64,000 bases of DNA from Pseudomonadota bacterium (GCA_023423695.1 JAFAFA010000004.1:1-64000); one strand, 5' to 3'; shown: positions 1-9,130, numbered from the stretch's first letter. A program made the numbers and translations. The notes: generated by a model not told the origin, from the sequence alone.

Positions 1-53
1 CCCCGGGGGGGAGAGGGGGCATCAAGGGCGAAGGGACCACCCCGCGCCATCCG

Positions 54-1616
54 TTACTCCGCCGCCGCGCGGGCGGCGGTGCGGACCAGCAGGTTGCGGC
101 CGGTCATCTCGGCCGGCTTCGGCAGGCCCAGCAGATCGAGCAGCGTCGGGGCGATGTCGGCCAGACGGCCGCTTTCGATACGCGCACCGGCCGGCCCGTT
201 GACCAGCACCAGCGGAACCTGGTCCAGCGTGTGGGCGGTATGCGGGCCGCCGGTCTCCGGGTCCTTCATCAGCTCGCAGTTGCCGTGGTCGGCGGTGACC
301 AGCATGGTGCCGCCGGCGCGGCGCACCGCGGCCTCCACCTGACCCAGGCTGCCATCGACCGCCTGCACCGCCTTGATGGCGGCGTCGAGCATGCCGCTGT
401 GGCCGACCATGTCGGGGTTGGCGAAGTTGACGACGATCAGGTCGTACTTGCCGGAGTCGATGGCACCGACCAGCTTGTCGGTCACTTCCGAAGCGGACAT
501 CTCCGGCTGCAGGTCATAGGTGGCGACCTTCGGCGACGGCACCAGGATGCGGTCCTCGCCCTCATAGACCCGCTCCTCGCCACCGTTGAAGAAGAAGGTG
601 ACGTGCGGGTACTTCTCCGTCTCGGCGATGCGCAGCTGCTTCATTCCGGCCTCGGAAACCACCTCGCCAAGCACCTTGGTCAGGGATTTCGGCGGAAAGA
701 TGGTGGTCATCAGCTTCGCCAGCGACGACGAATATTCGACCATGCCGACAACGGCGGCCAGCTTCGGCGCGCCATCCACCGGGAAGCCGTCGAAATCCTT
801 CTCGACATAGGCGGCCAGGATCTCGCGGGCACGGTCGGCGCGGAAATTCGCCATCAGGATGGCGTCGCCGTCCGTCATGCCGGCGTAGTCGCCGATCACC
901 GTCGGCAGGATGAACTCGTCATGCTTGTCGGCGGCATAGCTCTGCTCGATCGCCTGGATCGGGTCGGCGGCGCGCTCGCCCTCCGCCCTGGTCATCGCGG
1001 CATAAGCCTTGGCGACGCGGTCCCAGCGCTTGTCGCGGTCCATGGCGTAATAGCGGCCGATGACGGTCGCCACCTCGACACCCGGCAGTTCGAAGACGTC
1101 GGCCATGAACTCGGCGACCTGATCCTTGGCGCTCTGCGGCGGCACGTCGCGGCCGTCGGTGAAGGCGTGGACAGCCACCGGCACGCCCTCGCGCGACAGC
1201 ACGCCGGCCAGCGCCGCGATGTGGTCCTGGTGGGAGTGGACGCCGCCCGGCGACAGCAGACCCATCAGGTGGACGCGCCCGCCGGTCTTGTGCATCGTCT
1301 TCACCAGATCGTTCAGCGCCTGATTGCGCTCCAGATCGCCCTCGACGATGGCGTGGTCGATCATCACGAGGTCCTGCATCACCACCCGGCCGGCGCCGAG
1401 ATTCATGTGCCCGACCTCGGAGTTGCCCATCTGCCCCTTGGGCAGGCCGACCTCTTCCTCGCTGGCGTTCAGAAAGGCCTTCGGCTCGGCCGACCACAGG
1501 CGGTCCCAGTTCGGGGTTTCGCCCAGCGCAATCGCGTTGTCGGACCGCTCCTCGCGATAGCCCCAACCGTCCAGAATGCACAGGACGACAGGGCGGGGTC
1601 GGTTGGTCTCGGTCAT
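54..1616 (-). CDS. gpmI: 2,3-bisphosphoglycerate-independent phosphoglycerate mutase
   Basis: This cytosolic glycolytic enzyme interconverts 3- and 2-phosphoglycerate using two Mn ions and a phosphoserine intermediate. The 520-residue length is normal for the family. The N-terminal LDGWG carries metal ligand Asp16, and the GNSEVGH motif carries the nucleophile Ser66. C-terminal metal-site motifs NFANPDMVGH and TADHGNCE are intact. It is the last gene of the minus-strand run proA-nadD-rsfS-rlmH-gpmI, 90 bp after rlmH, so it may be co-transcribed or have its own promoter in that gap. Family assignment is secure. Confidence 0.97.
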   Translation of the reverse strand: MTETNRPRPVVLCILDGWGYREERSDNAIALGETPNWDRLWSAEPKAFLNASEEEVGLPKGQMGNSEVGHMNLGAGRVVMQDLVMIDHAIVEGDLERNQALNDLVKTMHKTGGRVHLMGLLSPGGVHSHQDHIAALAGVLSREGVPVAVHAFTDGRDVPPQSAKDQVAEFMADVFELPGVEVATVIGRYYAMDRDKRWDRVAKAYAAMTRAEGERAADPIQAIEQSYAADKHDEFILPTVIGDYAGMTDGDAILMANFRADRAREILAAYVEKDFDGFPVDGAPKLAAVVGMVEYSSSLAKLMTTIFPPKSLTKVLGEVVSEAGMKQLRIAETEKYPHVTFFFNGGEERVYEGEDRILVPSPKVATYDLQPEMSASEVTDKLVGAIDSGKYDLIVVNFANPDMVGHSGMLDAAIKAVQAVDGSLGQVEAAVRRAGGTMLVTADHGNCELMKDPETGGPHTAHTLDQVPLVLVNGPAGARIESGRLADIAPTLLDLLGLPKPAEMTGRNLLVRTAARAAAE

Positions 1617-1706
1617 CGCGCTTACCTTTCTCGAAAGGTTGTGGTCTCGGAGTTTCGTGTTCTTCCGCTCCGGCGCTTTTCCGCGCGCCGGATGCGACGC
1701 CCGGTA

Positions 1707-2165
1707 TCAGGATCTGTGATAGGGGTGACCGGCAAGAATTTGTTGGGCGCGATAGAGTTGCTCCGCAAGCATGCCGCGCACCAGCATGTGGGGCCAAGTC
1801 ATCGGCCCGAAGGCGAGCAGGAAGTCGGCCCGCGCGCGCACCGCGTCGCCATGGCCGTCGGCGCCGCCGATCAGAAAGGCGAGGTCGCCGGCGCCGCGGT
1901 CACGCCAGTCGCCGATCTTGGCGGCGAAGCTCTCGCTGGGCAGCGCCTTGCCGCGTTCGTCCAGCGCCACGACGATGGCGCCGGCCGGCACGGCGGCGAG
2001 CAGCAGCTCCGCCTCCTGCCGTTTCAATTCGTCGGAGGAGAGGCGCTTCTTCACCTCGACCTCCTTCAGGGTAAACGGCCAGCTGAGCCGGCCGATATAT
2101 TCGTCGAACAGGTCGCGGGTCGGTCCGCCCCGCGACCGCCCGACGGCGGCGAGCCACAAACGCAT
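1707..2165 (-). CDS. rlmH: 23S rRNA (pseudouridine1915-N3)-methyltransferase RlmH
   Basis: This SPOUT-class enzyme methylates pseudouridine 1915 in helix 69 of 23S rRNA on the 70S ribosome. The 152 residues match the usual 150-160. The SAM-binding knot is seen in FLIGGADGHG, and the C-terminal segment with WPHMLVRGMLAEQLYRA and the terminal YHRS is the family signature. It lies 25 bp downstream of rsfS on the same strand, the common rsfS-rlmH pairing of ribosome-maturation genes. Confidence 0.96.
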   Translation of the reverse strand: MRLWLAAVGRSRGGPTRDLFDEYIGRLSWPFTLKEVEVKKRLSSDELKRQEAELLLAAVPAGAIVVALDERGKALPSESFAAKIGDWRDRGAGDLAFLIGGADGHGDAVRARADFLLAFGPMTWPHMLVRGMLAEQLYRAQQILAGHPYHRS

Positions 2166-2190
2166 GATGCGGCCCTCCGCCTCCTGCCCG

Positions 2191-2637
2191 TCAGGCGCTC
2201 AGCCGTGCCGTGCCCGACGGCGTCGGCAGGTCCAGGCCCCACATCTTCTCGATGTTGTAGAAGGTCCGGACTTCCGGCTTGAACAGGTGGACGATCACGT
2301 CGCCGGCATCGACCAGCACCCAGTCGCACTGGGTCATGCCTTCCATCTCGACGCCGCGGACGCCGGCCTGCTTCAGCTTTTCGGCCAGCTTCATGGCCAT
2401 GGCGGCGATGTGCCGCGTGTTGCGGCCCGACGCCACGATCATGTAATCGGCGAAGGTGGTTTTCCCGGCGAGATCGATGACGGTCACGTCATCCGCCTGA
2501 TCGGCGTCGAGCGACGCCTGAATGAGCGCCTTCAGGTCCTGAGGTTCCAGGATCTGGGGAACGGCGGCTGGCCGCGGAGCGGTCGCGGCCGTTTCGGTGT
2601 GCGTGGTGATGGCTCCAACCTCTTGCAACGGTTTCAC
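2191..2637 (-). CDS. rsfS: Ribosome silencing factor RsfS
   Basis: RsfS (Iojap/DUF143 family) binds ribosomal protein L14 and blocks subunit joining when nutrients are short. The core domain starts near residue 33 (LKALIQASLDADQADDVTVIDL) and includes the conserved FADYMIVASGRNTRH and CDWVLVDAGDVIVHLF segments. About 30 residues of low-complexity N-terminus precede it. The start is GTG at 2637 and overlaps the nadD stop as GTGA, which supports translational coupling. The nadD-rsfS-rlmH order is conserved in many proteobacteria. Confidence 0.95.
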   Translation of the reverse strand: MKPLQEVGAITTHTETAATAPRPAAVPQILEPQDLKALIQASLDADQADDVTVIDLAGKTTFADYMIVASGRNTRHIAAMAMKLAEKLKQAGVRGVEMEGMTQCDWVLVDAGDVIVHLFKPEVRTFYNIEKMWGLDLPTPSGTARLSA

Positions 2638-3284
2638 GACCCGGCGGCCCGTGCCTGCCGGATCGCCGTCGCCGAGGCCGGATGCAGGGGGTTGCGTAAG
2701 AACGCCCAGGCCGGCCGCCTGCGGCGCGCCAGCCCTTTTACCCCCGACACGGACACCCGTCGACGGGTGAAGCGCTGGGCGGCCTTGCCGCTCAGCGCAC
2801 TAAGAGAATAGGTGGGGCGGGCGAAAACCGCAACGGCCACCGAGTCGAAGATTCGTGTCCAAAGCTTCCAGCGCGGAATTTGTCGCAGATTGTCCGCCCC
2901 CATCAGCCAGACGAACCGCGTTTTCGGGAAGCGGCGCTGAAGCTTGGCCAGCGTATCGGCGGTGAAGCGGGTGCCGAGCGCCGTCTCGATCGCCGTCACC
3001 TCGATCCGCGGATGGGCGGCGACCGCCCGCGCCTCCGCCATCCGGTCGGACAGCGAAGCCATGCCGGACGCCGACTTCAACGGGTTCTGCGGGCTGACCA
3101 TCCACCAGACACGGTCAAGCCCGAGAGCCTTCAGCGCGAACAGGCTGATGTGCCGGTGCCCGGCATGGGCCGGATTGAACGACCCGCCGAGAATGCCGAC
3201 GGTGAGGCCGGCATAGAACGGGCCGGAATAGAGGTGGGGGCCCTGAACCTTACGGTCGCGTCTGGCCATCGCCGCGCACGACAT
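2634..3284 (-). CDS. nadD: Nicotinate-nucleotide adenylyltransferase
   Basis: NadD joins ATP and nicotinate mononucleotide to make deamido-NAD in NAD biosynthesis. The nucleotidyltransferase signature GGSFNPAHAGHRH lies near residue 34, and the family motif WLMGADNLRQIPRW is present. At 216 residues it is of normal size. The N-terminus overlaps the 3' end of proA by about 35 bp. An alternative ATG at 3269 would shorten the protein by five residues, and neither start has a convincing Shine-Dalgarno sequence. Its own stop overlaps the rsfS start. Confidence 0.95.
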   Translation of the reverse strand: MSCAAMARRDRKVQGPHLYSGPFYAGLTVGILGGSFNPAHAGHRHISLFALKALGLDRVWWMVSPQNPLKSASGMASLSDRMAEARAVAAHPRIEVTAIETALGTRFTADTLAKLQRRFPKTRFVWLMGADNLRQIPRWKLWTRIFDSVAVAVFARPTYSLSALSGKAAQRFTRRRVSVSGVKGLARRRRPAWAFLRNPLHPASATAIRQARAAGS

Positions 3285-4524
3285 ACTTGTAGCTGGTCAG
3301 CTGCTCCGCACCCACCGGGCCGCGGGCGTGGAACTTGTCGGTGGAGATGCCGATCTCGGCGCCCATGCCGAACTCGCCGCCATCGGCGAACTGGGTCGAG
3401 GCGTTCCACAGCACGATGCCGCTGTCCACCCGGGACAGGAACCGCTCCGCCGCCGCCGGATCCTCGGTCAGGATCGATTCGGTGTGGTGGGAGCTGTGGG
3501 CGTTGATGTGGTCGATGGCCCCATCCACCCCGTCCACCACGCCACAGGCGATGATGGCGTCGAGATACTCGGTGTCCCAATCCTCCGGCGCCACCGCCGT
3601 CACCCGCGGGTCGACGGCCTGGGCCGCCGCATCGCCGCGCACGGCGCAGCCGGCATCCAGCAGGTCCTTCACCAGGACCGGCAGGGCCGTGTCGGCAATG
3701 GCGCGGTCGACCAGCAGCGTCTCGGCGGCGCCGCAGATGGAGGTGCGGCGCATCTTGGCGTTCAGCACCACCTTGCGCGCCTTCTCCAGGTCGGCGGCGG
3801 CATCGACATAGACGTGGCAGTTGCCGTCCAGATGCTTGATGACCGGAACCCGGCTCTCGTCGGCGATGCGCTGGATCAGCGACTTGCCGCCGCGCGGGAT
3901 GATGACGTCGATATAATCGCGCATGGTCAGCATATGGCCGACGGCGGCGCGGTCGGTGGTCGGCACCAGCTGGATCGCCGCCTCCGGCAGCCCGGCCTCG
4001 CGCAGGCCCTGGGCAAGGCAGGACGCGATGGCGCGGGACGAGCGGATGCTCTCCGACCCGCCGCGCAGGATGGCGGCGTTGCCCGACTTCAGGCAGATGC
4101 CGCCGGCGTCCGCCGTCACGTTGGGCCGGCTTTCATAGATGATGCCGACGACGCCCAGCGGCACGCGGACGCGCTGGATGCGCAGGCCGTTGGGCCGCGT
4201 CCATTCGGCCAGCACGCCGCCGATGGGATCGGGGAAATCGGCGATGTCCTCCAGACCCTTGGCCATCGCCTCGATGCGCTTGTCGTCCAGCATCAGCCGT
4301 TCGCGCATGGGGCCGGACAGGTCGCGGGCACTCGCCATGTCCTCGGCATTCGCCGCCTTGATCTCGGCGGCGCGGGCGCGGATGGCCGCCGCCGCCGCCC
4401 TCAATGCCCGGTCCTTCGACGGCCCTGGCACGGTCGCCAGCGCGGCCGCGGCGGCGCGAGCCTTGCTGCCGAGGGCGATCATCTGGTCGTGCAGGGCGTC
4501 GGTGGTATCGGGCAGGGCGGACAT
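3250..4524 (-). CDS. proA: Glutamate-5-semialdehyde dehydrogenase
   Basis: ProA reduces gamma-glutamyl phosphate to glutamate semialdehyde in proline synthesis. The protein is 424 residues from the ATG at 4524, chosen because GGAG sits six bases upstream. A longer reading from 4641 would add 39 residues without family similarity. The aldehyde-dehydrogenase fold is clear, with the catalytic cysteine in the SICGAAETLL segment and the C-terminal RGPVGAEQLTSYKYVVRGDG signature. No proB lies next to it in the window. It heads the minus-strand operon. Confidence 0.96.
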   Translation of the reverse strand: MSALPDTTDALHDQMIALGSKARAAAAALATVPGPSKDRALRAAAAAIRARAAEIKAANAEDMASARDLSGPMRERLMLDDKRIEAMAKGLEDIADFPDPIGGVLAEWTRPNGLRIQRVRVPLGVVGIIYESRPNVTADAGGICLKSGNAAILRGGSESIRSSRAIASCLAQGLREAGLPEAAIQLVPTTDRAAVGHMLTMRDYIDVIIPRGGKSLIQRIADESRVPVIKHLDGNCHVYVDAAADLEKARKVVLNAKMRRTSICGAAETLLVDRAIADTALPVLVKDLLDAGCAVRGDAAAQAVDPRVTAVAPEDWDTEYLDAIIACGVVDGVDGAIDHINAHSSHHTESILTEDPAAAERFLSRVDSGIVLWNASTQFADGGEFGMGAEIGISTDKFHARGPVGAEQLTSYKYVVRGDGQTRP

Positions 4525-4688
4525 GGAGGTCTCCGGACACTCTATCCGTTGAAGGGACGACGACCTTAACGAATTGTTCGGGGTTGCGAAAGCCGCGTGG
4601 TTGTGGGACTTCGGCGTTGCGGTATGGGCGGGCGCGTGCAAAACGCAAGGCGCCGGCTCCGCTGGGAAGGTTTTCGGGTAAAGGTGAC

Positions 4689-5432
4689 ATGCTGACGCTG
4701 CTGCTGATCGTCTCCGCCTTTTTCGCGGGCGTGCTGAACGCCGTGGCCGGAGGCGGCAGCTTCCTGACCTTCCCGGCGCTGATCCTGGCCGGCGTGCCGC
4801 CGCTGAACGCCAACGCCACCAGCACCGTCGCGGTGTCGCCCGGCGCGCTGGCCAGCGCCTACGGCTACCGGCAGGAGTTGGGGCGCATCCGCGAGATCCA
4901 CCTGCCCTCCTTCCTCGGCATCAGCCTGGTCGGCGGGCTGTTGGGCGCGCTTCTGCTGCTGTGGACGCCACAGCGCACCTTCGAGATCATCGTGCCCTGG
5001 CTGCTGCTGTTCGCCACGCTGCTGTTCGCCGTCGGGCCGAAGGCATCGGCCTGGGTCCGCCGCAACTGCACCATCGGCCATGGCACGGTGCTGGCCGTGC
5101 AGTTCCTGATCGCCATCTATGGCGGCTATTTCGGCGGCGGCATCGGCATCCTGATCCTGGCGACGCTGGGCGTCTTCGGCCTGACCGACCTGCATGCGAT
5201 GAACGGGTTGAAGTCGCTGGTGTCCGGCTGCCTGAATGCCGTCGCGGTGGCGGCCTTCGTCGCCGGGGGCGCCGTCTATTGGACGGAGGCGATGATCATG
5301 CTGGTCGCCGCCATGGCCGGCGGCTATGCCGGAGCCTCGGTCGCCCGCCGCATCCCGCCGCCGGTGCTGCGCAAGGTCGTGATCCTGGTGGGCGCCGCGA
5401 TGACCGTCTATTTCTTCATCACCAAAGCCTGA
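4689..5432 (+). CDS. TauE/SafE family membrane transporter
   Basis: This is a probable inner-membrane exporter or permease of the TSUP family, whose members move sulfite, sulfonates or other anions. The 247-residue protein starts MLTLLLIVSAFFAGVLNAVAGGGSFLTFPALI, with the family-typical NAVAGGGS loop. A second half-repeat contains AIYGGYFGGGIGILIL, as expected for the internally duplicated fold, and about eight hydrophobic segments are visible. The ATG at 4689 is preceded by AAAGGTG. It is divergent from proA and 19 bp upstream of rppH. The substrate cannot be told from sequence. Confidence 0.9.
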   Translation: MLTLLLIVSAFFAGVLNAVAGGGSFLTFPALILAGVPPLNANATSTVAVSPGALASAYGYRQELGRIREIHLPSFLGISLVGGLLGALLLLWTPQRTFEIIVPWLLLFATLLFAVGPKASAWVRRNCTIGHGTVLAVQFLIAIYGGYFGGGIGILILATLGVFGLTDLHAMNGLKSLVSGCLNAVAVAAFVAGGAVYWTEAMIMLVAAMAGGYAGASVARRIPPPVLRKVVILVGAAMTVYFFITKA

Positions 5433-5451
5433 TCCGAACGGAGCCCCCGGC

Positions 5452-5943
5452 ATGACCGCCCCCATCGACCGCAACACCCTGCCCTACCGCCCCTGCGTCG
5501 GGATCATGCTGCTGAACGGCCGCGGCGAGGTGTTCGTCGCCAAGCGCCGCGGGTCGGAGGCCGACTGGCAGATGCCCCAGGGCGGCGTCGACGAGGGCGA
5601 GGATGCCCGCACCGCCGCCTTCCGCGAATTGGAGGAGGAGATCGGCACCGCCAAGGCGGAGTTCATCGCCATGACCGCCGCTCCCCACCGCTACGACCTG
5701 CCCGACGATCTGCTGGGAAAGGTGTGGAAGGGCCGCTGGCGTGGACAGGAGCAGATGTGGATGCTGGCCCGCTTCACCGGCGAGGAGGCCGACATCCGGC
5801 TCGACACCGGGCATCCGGAATTCGATGCCTGGAAATGGATCGACGCGGAAGAGTTGCCGGGCCTGATCGTCGCCTTCAAGCGCCCGGTCTACGAATCGGT
5901 CCTGACGGAATTCCGCCCGCTGATCGCACGAGCCAAGGGCTGA
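5452..5943 (+). CDS. rppH: RNA 5'-pyrophosphohydrolase (Nudix)
   Basis: RppH removes pyrophosphate from the 5' end of primary transcripts and so triggers RNase E-dependent decay. The 163 residues begin with the family-typical LPYRPCVGIMLLN and carry a complete Nudix box (GGVDEGED followed by RELEEEIG). The WKGRWRGQEQMWML segment is diagnostic of RppH/NudH. It sits 19 bp after the TauE-like gene. Most alphaproteobacterial relatives have this length. Confidence 0.94.
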   Translation: MTAPIDRNTLPYRPCVGIMLLNGRGEVFVAKRRGSEADWQMPQGGVDEGEDARTAAFRELEEEIGTAKAEFIAMTAAPHRYDLPDDLLGKVWKGRWRGQEQMWMLARFTGEEADIRLDTGHPEFDAWKWIDAEELPGLIVAFKRPVYESVLTEFRPLIARAKG

Positions 5944-6064
5944 CCTGCATACCCCTGCACCGATCCCGGCGGCATGTCCCAATTTTGACTGCGGTTATCC
6001 CCAACTTCCCAACGACGCCCGGTCCATCCACCGCTTCCGCTTAACGAATCCTTGAGACGCCTTC

Positions 6065-6080
6065 TGGCAACGTCGCTGCT
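6065..6080 (+). promoter_or_regulatory. Possible sigma54 (-24/-12) promoter of the chemosensory operon
   Basis: TGGCA at 6065-6069 is followed by CTGC at 6076-6079, giving the GG and GC dinucleotides exactly ten bases apart as RpoN promoters require. The match to the -12 element is imperfect (CTGC instead of TTGC). It lies 48-63 bases before the first gene. Downstream, an 8-bp inverted repeat (CGCTGCTG 6074-6081 with CAGCAGCG 6106-6113) encloses a small GCGCA/TGCGC hairpin just before the ribosome-binding site. This is inference from pattern only. Confidence 0.3.
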
Positions 6081-6127
6081 GCAACCGCAATGCGCAAGAG
6101 TGCGCCAGCAGCGGACGGAGGGGTGGC

Positions 6128-6442
6128 GTGTCGCTGATCAAGTGGACGGAGGAGGATGGCGGGCGGATTCGCCTGGGCCTGCCGAGCGACCTGGATTTGC
6201 CCATGGCGCAGCCTCTGCTCGACAGCCTGCGCGCCGCCTTCAAGGCGTCGGCGGACGTCACCGTACAGGCCGATGCGGTGGAGCGGATCAGCGCCGCCTG
6301 CATCCAGGCGCTGGTCGTCGCCGCCCGCGATGCGGCCGACCGCGGGGCCGCCTTCGTCCTCGCCGCCCCGTCCGAGGTCCTGTCCGAAGCGTGCGAGGAT
6401 CTGGGTCTCGCCGCCTGGCTGAAGCAATGGAGCCGAGCGTGA
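6128..6442 (+). CDS. STAS-domain protein, first gene of the chemosensory operon
   Basis: This 104-residue protein is a single STAS fold like those encoded beside many cheA genes. The GTG start at 6128 follows GGAGGGG. The loop that holds the phosphorylatable serine in anti-sigma-factor antagonists reads RISAACIQ here. By alignment to VDSAGIG the acceptor position is alanine, so it is probably not regulated by Ser phosphorylation as RsbV is. The stop overlaps the cheY start as GTGA. Its role may be structural or to bind CheY or the receptor array; this is not established. Confidence 0.8.
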   Translation: MSLIKWTEEDGGRIRLGLPSDLDLPMAQPLLDSLRAAFKASADVTVQADAVERISAACIQALVVAARDAADRGAAFVLAAPSEVLSEACEDLGLAAWLKQWSRA

Positions 6443-6804
6443 AGAAGAAAGTGATGACGGTGGATGACTCGCGCACCATGCGCGACATGGTGTCCTTCAC
6501 CCTGCGTGGCGCCGGCTACGACGTGGTGGAGGCCGCAGACGGCCAGCAGGCGATGAGCGCCATCGCCACCAACAAGGTCGATCTTGTCATCACCGACCTC
6601 AACATGCCGGTGATGGACGGGCTGACCCTGATCCGCAAGCTGCGCGCCATTCCCGCCCACCGCACCCTGCCGATCCTGATGCTGACCACCGAAGCGGACG
6701 AGAGCAAGAAGGCGGAGGGCCGGGCCGCCGGAGCGACCGGCTGGATCGTGAAGCCCTTCAACCCCGACAAGCTGGTGTCGGTGGTGCAGAAGGTCTGCGG
6801 CTGA
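6439..6804 (+). CDS. cheY: CheY response regulator, single receiver domain
   Basis: CheY carries the phosphoryl signal from CheA to its target, classically the flagellar motor. The 121-residue protein is a lone receiver with acidic pair Asp9-Asp10, phospho-acceptor Asp53 (VITDLNMP), the threonine switch in MLTTEAD, and the lysine in IVKPFN. The GTG at 6439 is preferred because GGAG lies six bases upstream and it forms a GTGA overlap with the preceding stop. An in-frame ATG at 6427 would add four residues. It belongs to the operon running to 19855. Confidence 0.93.
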   Translation: MKKKVMTVDDSRTMRDMVSFTLRGAGYDVVEAADGQQAMSAIATNKVDLVITDLNMPVMDGLTLIRKLRAIPAHRTLPILMLTTEADESKKAEGRAAGATGWIVKPFNPDKLVSVVQKVCG

Positions 6805-6838
6805 CCGCAAGCCGTCAGCTCAAGGGAGGGGGACAGCC

Positions 6839-9121
6839 GTGGACGATCTCAGCCGCTTCAAGCAGACCTACTTCGACGAAAGTGCCGAATTGCTGGCCGT
6901 CGCCGAGGCCGGGCTGCTGCGCCTCGCCCCCGGCGAGATCGACATGGACGAGGTGAACGCGATCTTCCGCGCCGTCCATTCGATCAAGGGCGGCGGCGGC
7001 GCCTTCGGCTTCGGCGACCTCGTCGCCTTCGCGCACGAATTCGAAACGGTGATGGACGGCGTGCGCAACGCCGAGATCCCGGTCACCACCCAACTGGTCG
7101 ACACGCTGATCCGCGCCAACGACGTGCTGGCCCGCCTGCTGGCCCATGCCGCCGACGAAACCGACGCGCCGGCCGGCACCACCGACGACACCGTCGCGGC
7201 GCTGCGCCGATTCCTGGGCAAGGCCGAGGCACCGGCGGAGGAGCAGCCCCCAGCGCCCGCGGACACGCTCTATCCCGACGACGAGGATGACGAGGCCGGC
7301 ATCTTCGGCGACGCGCTGGCCGCCATCCAGGCCGCCCGCGACGACCGGCCCGCTCCTTCGGTTTCAGGTCCGGTGCCGGAGGGAAAGGTCCGCTGGACCG
7401 TCGTCTTCCGCCCGAAGGCCGAACTGCTGCTGTCCGGCAACGAGCCTACCTACATGCTGCGCGCCCTGCGCCGCCTCGGCGACGCGGAGGTAGTCTGCCA
7501 TCTGGACAAGCTGCCCTCGCTGCGCGACCTCGACGCCGAGCTGCTGCACCTGTCCTGGACGGTGACGCTGCTGGCCGATCCGCAGGTCGACCGCGCCCAG
7601 ATCGACGACGTTTTCGAGTTCGTCGCCGACGACTGCGACATCCGCATCAGCGCCGAGGCGCCGCCCCCCGCCATCATTCCCACCGCCGAACCGGTGCCCT
7701 CCGCCAACCTGCCGGAACCGGCGGCACCCGCCTGCCCGCCGGCCGCCACGGCGCCGGCCACCACTTCCGGCTCCCCCGGCGCCGCCAAGGCCACCGAGGG
7801 GGCGAAGCGCGGCAACGGCAGCGGCACGGGCGGCGACCATTCCGGACCGACCACCCACACCATCCGCGTCGACCTCGACAAGATCGACCGGCTGGTGAAC
7901 ATGGTCGGCGAGATGGTCATCACCCAGGCGATGATCGCGGAGCATCTGCGCGACCTGCCGCCCGGCCAGTTCCAGGAACTGCTGGAGGGGTTGGAAAGCC
8001 TCGCCCAGCACACCCGCGAACTGCGCGAGAGCGTGATGTCGATCCGCGCCCAGCCGGTCTCCAGCGTCTTCTCGCGCATGCCGCGGCTGGTGCGCGAATG
8101 CGCCGGCGCCACCGGCAAGGAAGTGATGCTGGTCACGTCGGGCGAGACGACGGAGGTCGACAAGACGGTGGTGGAGAACCTCGTCGATCCGCTGACCCAC
8201 ATGATCCGCAATTCCATCGACCATGGATTGGAAGGGCCGGAGGAGCGCGAACGTCTCGGCAAGCCGCGCGCCGGCACCGTGCATCTGTCCGCCGCCCACC
8301 GCTCCGGCCGCATCGTGATCGAGGTGACGGACGACGGCCGCGGCATCAACCGGGCAAAGGTGTTGTCCAAGGCGATCGAGAAGGGGCTGGTCCAGCCCGG
8401 AGCCGCCCTGTCCGACGAGGAGATTGACCATCTGCTCTTCCTGCCCGGCTTCTCCACCGCCGACCAGGTGTCGAACCTGTCCGGCCGCGGCGTCGGCATG
8501 GATGTGGTGCGGCGGAACATCTCCAGCCTGGGCGGGCGCATCGGCGTCTATTCGACGCCCGGCGAGGGCTCGCGCTTCGTCCTGTCGCTGCCGCTGACGC
8601 TGGCGGTGCTGGACGGCATGGTGATCTCGGTGGGGGAGGAGCGCTTCGTCCTGCCGCTGACCAACATCGTGGAGAGCCTGCGGCCCAAGCCCGCCGACCT
8701 GCATGGGCTGGTCAACAAGTGCGACGTCATGATGGCGCGCGGCGAGTATGTGCGGCTCGTCCACCTGCACCGGCTGTTCGGCATCCCCAAGGCCATCGAC
8801 GACGCCACCAAGGGGCTGGTCGTGCTGGTCGAGACGGAGGACGGTTCCCGCCTCGGCCTCGTGGTCGACGAGGTGCTGGGGCAGCAGCAGGTCGTCATCA
8901 AGAGCCTGGAGGCCAACTTCCGCCGGCTGGACGGCGTGGCCGCCGCGACCATCCTGGGCGACGGCCGGGTCGCCCTGATCCTGGACGTCGCCGGTCTGCG
9001 CGAAATGAGCCGCCACGGCGCCGGCAATGGAACCGGCGCCGGCGGCGCCACCACCCCGCCTTCCCCGTCCCTGCCCGCCCCGGCGGACAGGTCCGACCAG
9101 CGTCAACGCCAAACGGTTTGA
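6839..9121 (+). CDS. cheA: Chemotaxis histidine kinase CheA
   Basis: CheA is the cytoplasmic kinase of the receptor array; it phosphorylates CheY and CheB. In 760 residues the domains are: HPt with phospho-accepting His47 (FRAVHSIKGGGGAFGF), an acidic linker, a P2-like alpha/beta domain around 180-270, a Pro/Ala-rich linker, the dimerisation domain from about 340, the ATPase core with N-box NSIDHG near 457 and DDGRGI and GRGVGMDVV boxes, and a CheW-like P5 domain from about 590. The start is GTG at 6839 after GGGAGGGGG. All key residues are present. Confidence 0.97.
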   Translation: MDDLSRFKQTYFDESAELLAVAEAGLLRLAPGEIDMDEVNAIFRAVHSIKGGGGAFGFGDLVAFAHEFETVMDGVRNAEIPVTTQLVDTLIRANDVLARLLAHAADETDAPAGTTDDTVAALRRFLGKAEAPAEEQPPAPADTLYPDDEDDEAGIFGDALAAIQAARDDRPAPSVSGPVPEGKVRWTVVFRPKAELLLSGNEPTYMLRALRRLGDAEVVCHLDKLPSLRDLDAELLHLSWTVTLLADPQVDRAQIDDVFEFVADDCDIRISAEAPPPAIIPTAEPVPSANLPEPAAPACPPAATAPATTSGSPGAAKATEGAKRGNGSGTGGDHSGPTTHTIRVDLDKIDRLVNMVGEMVITQAMIAEHLRDLPPGQFQELLEGLESLAQHTRELRESVMSIRAQPVSSVFSRMPRLVRECAGATGKEVMLVTSGETTEVDKTVVENLVDPLTHMIRNSIDHGLEGPEERERLGKPRAGTVHLSAAHRSGRIVIEVTDDGRGINRAKVLSKAIEKGLVQPGAALSDEEIDHLLFLPGFSTADQVSNLSGRGVGMDVVRRNISSLGGRIGVYSTPGEGSRFVLSLPLTLAVLDGMVISVGEERFVLPLTNIVESLRPKPADLHGLVNKCDVMMARGEYVRLVHLHRLFGIPKAIDDATKGLVVLVETEDGSRLGLVVDEVLGQQQVVIKSLEANFRRLDGVAAATILGDGRVALILDVAGLREMSRHGAGNGTGAGGATTPPSPSLPAPADRSDQRQRQTV

Positions 9122-9130
9122 GGCCCAGCG

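Noticed and set aside
5985..6020. TTGACT upstream of the chemosensory operon as a sigma70 promoter
   Set aside because: No -10-like hexamer at a suitable distance.
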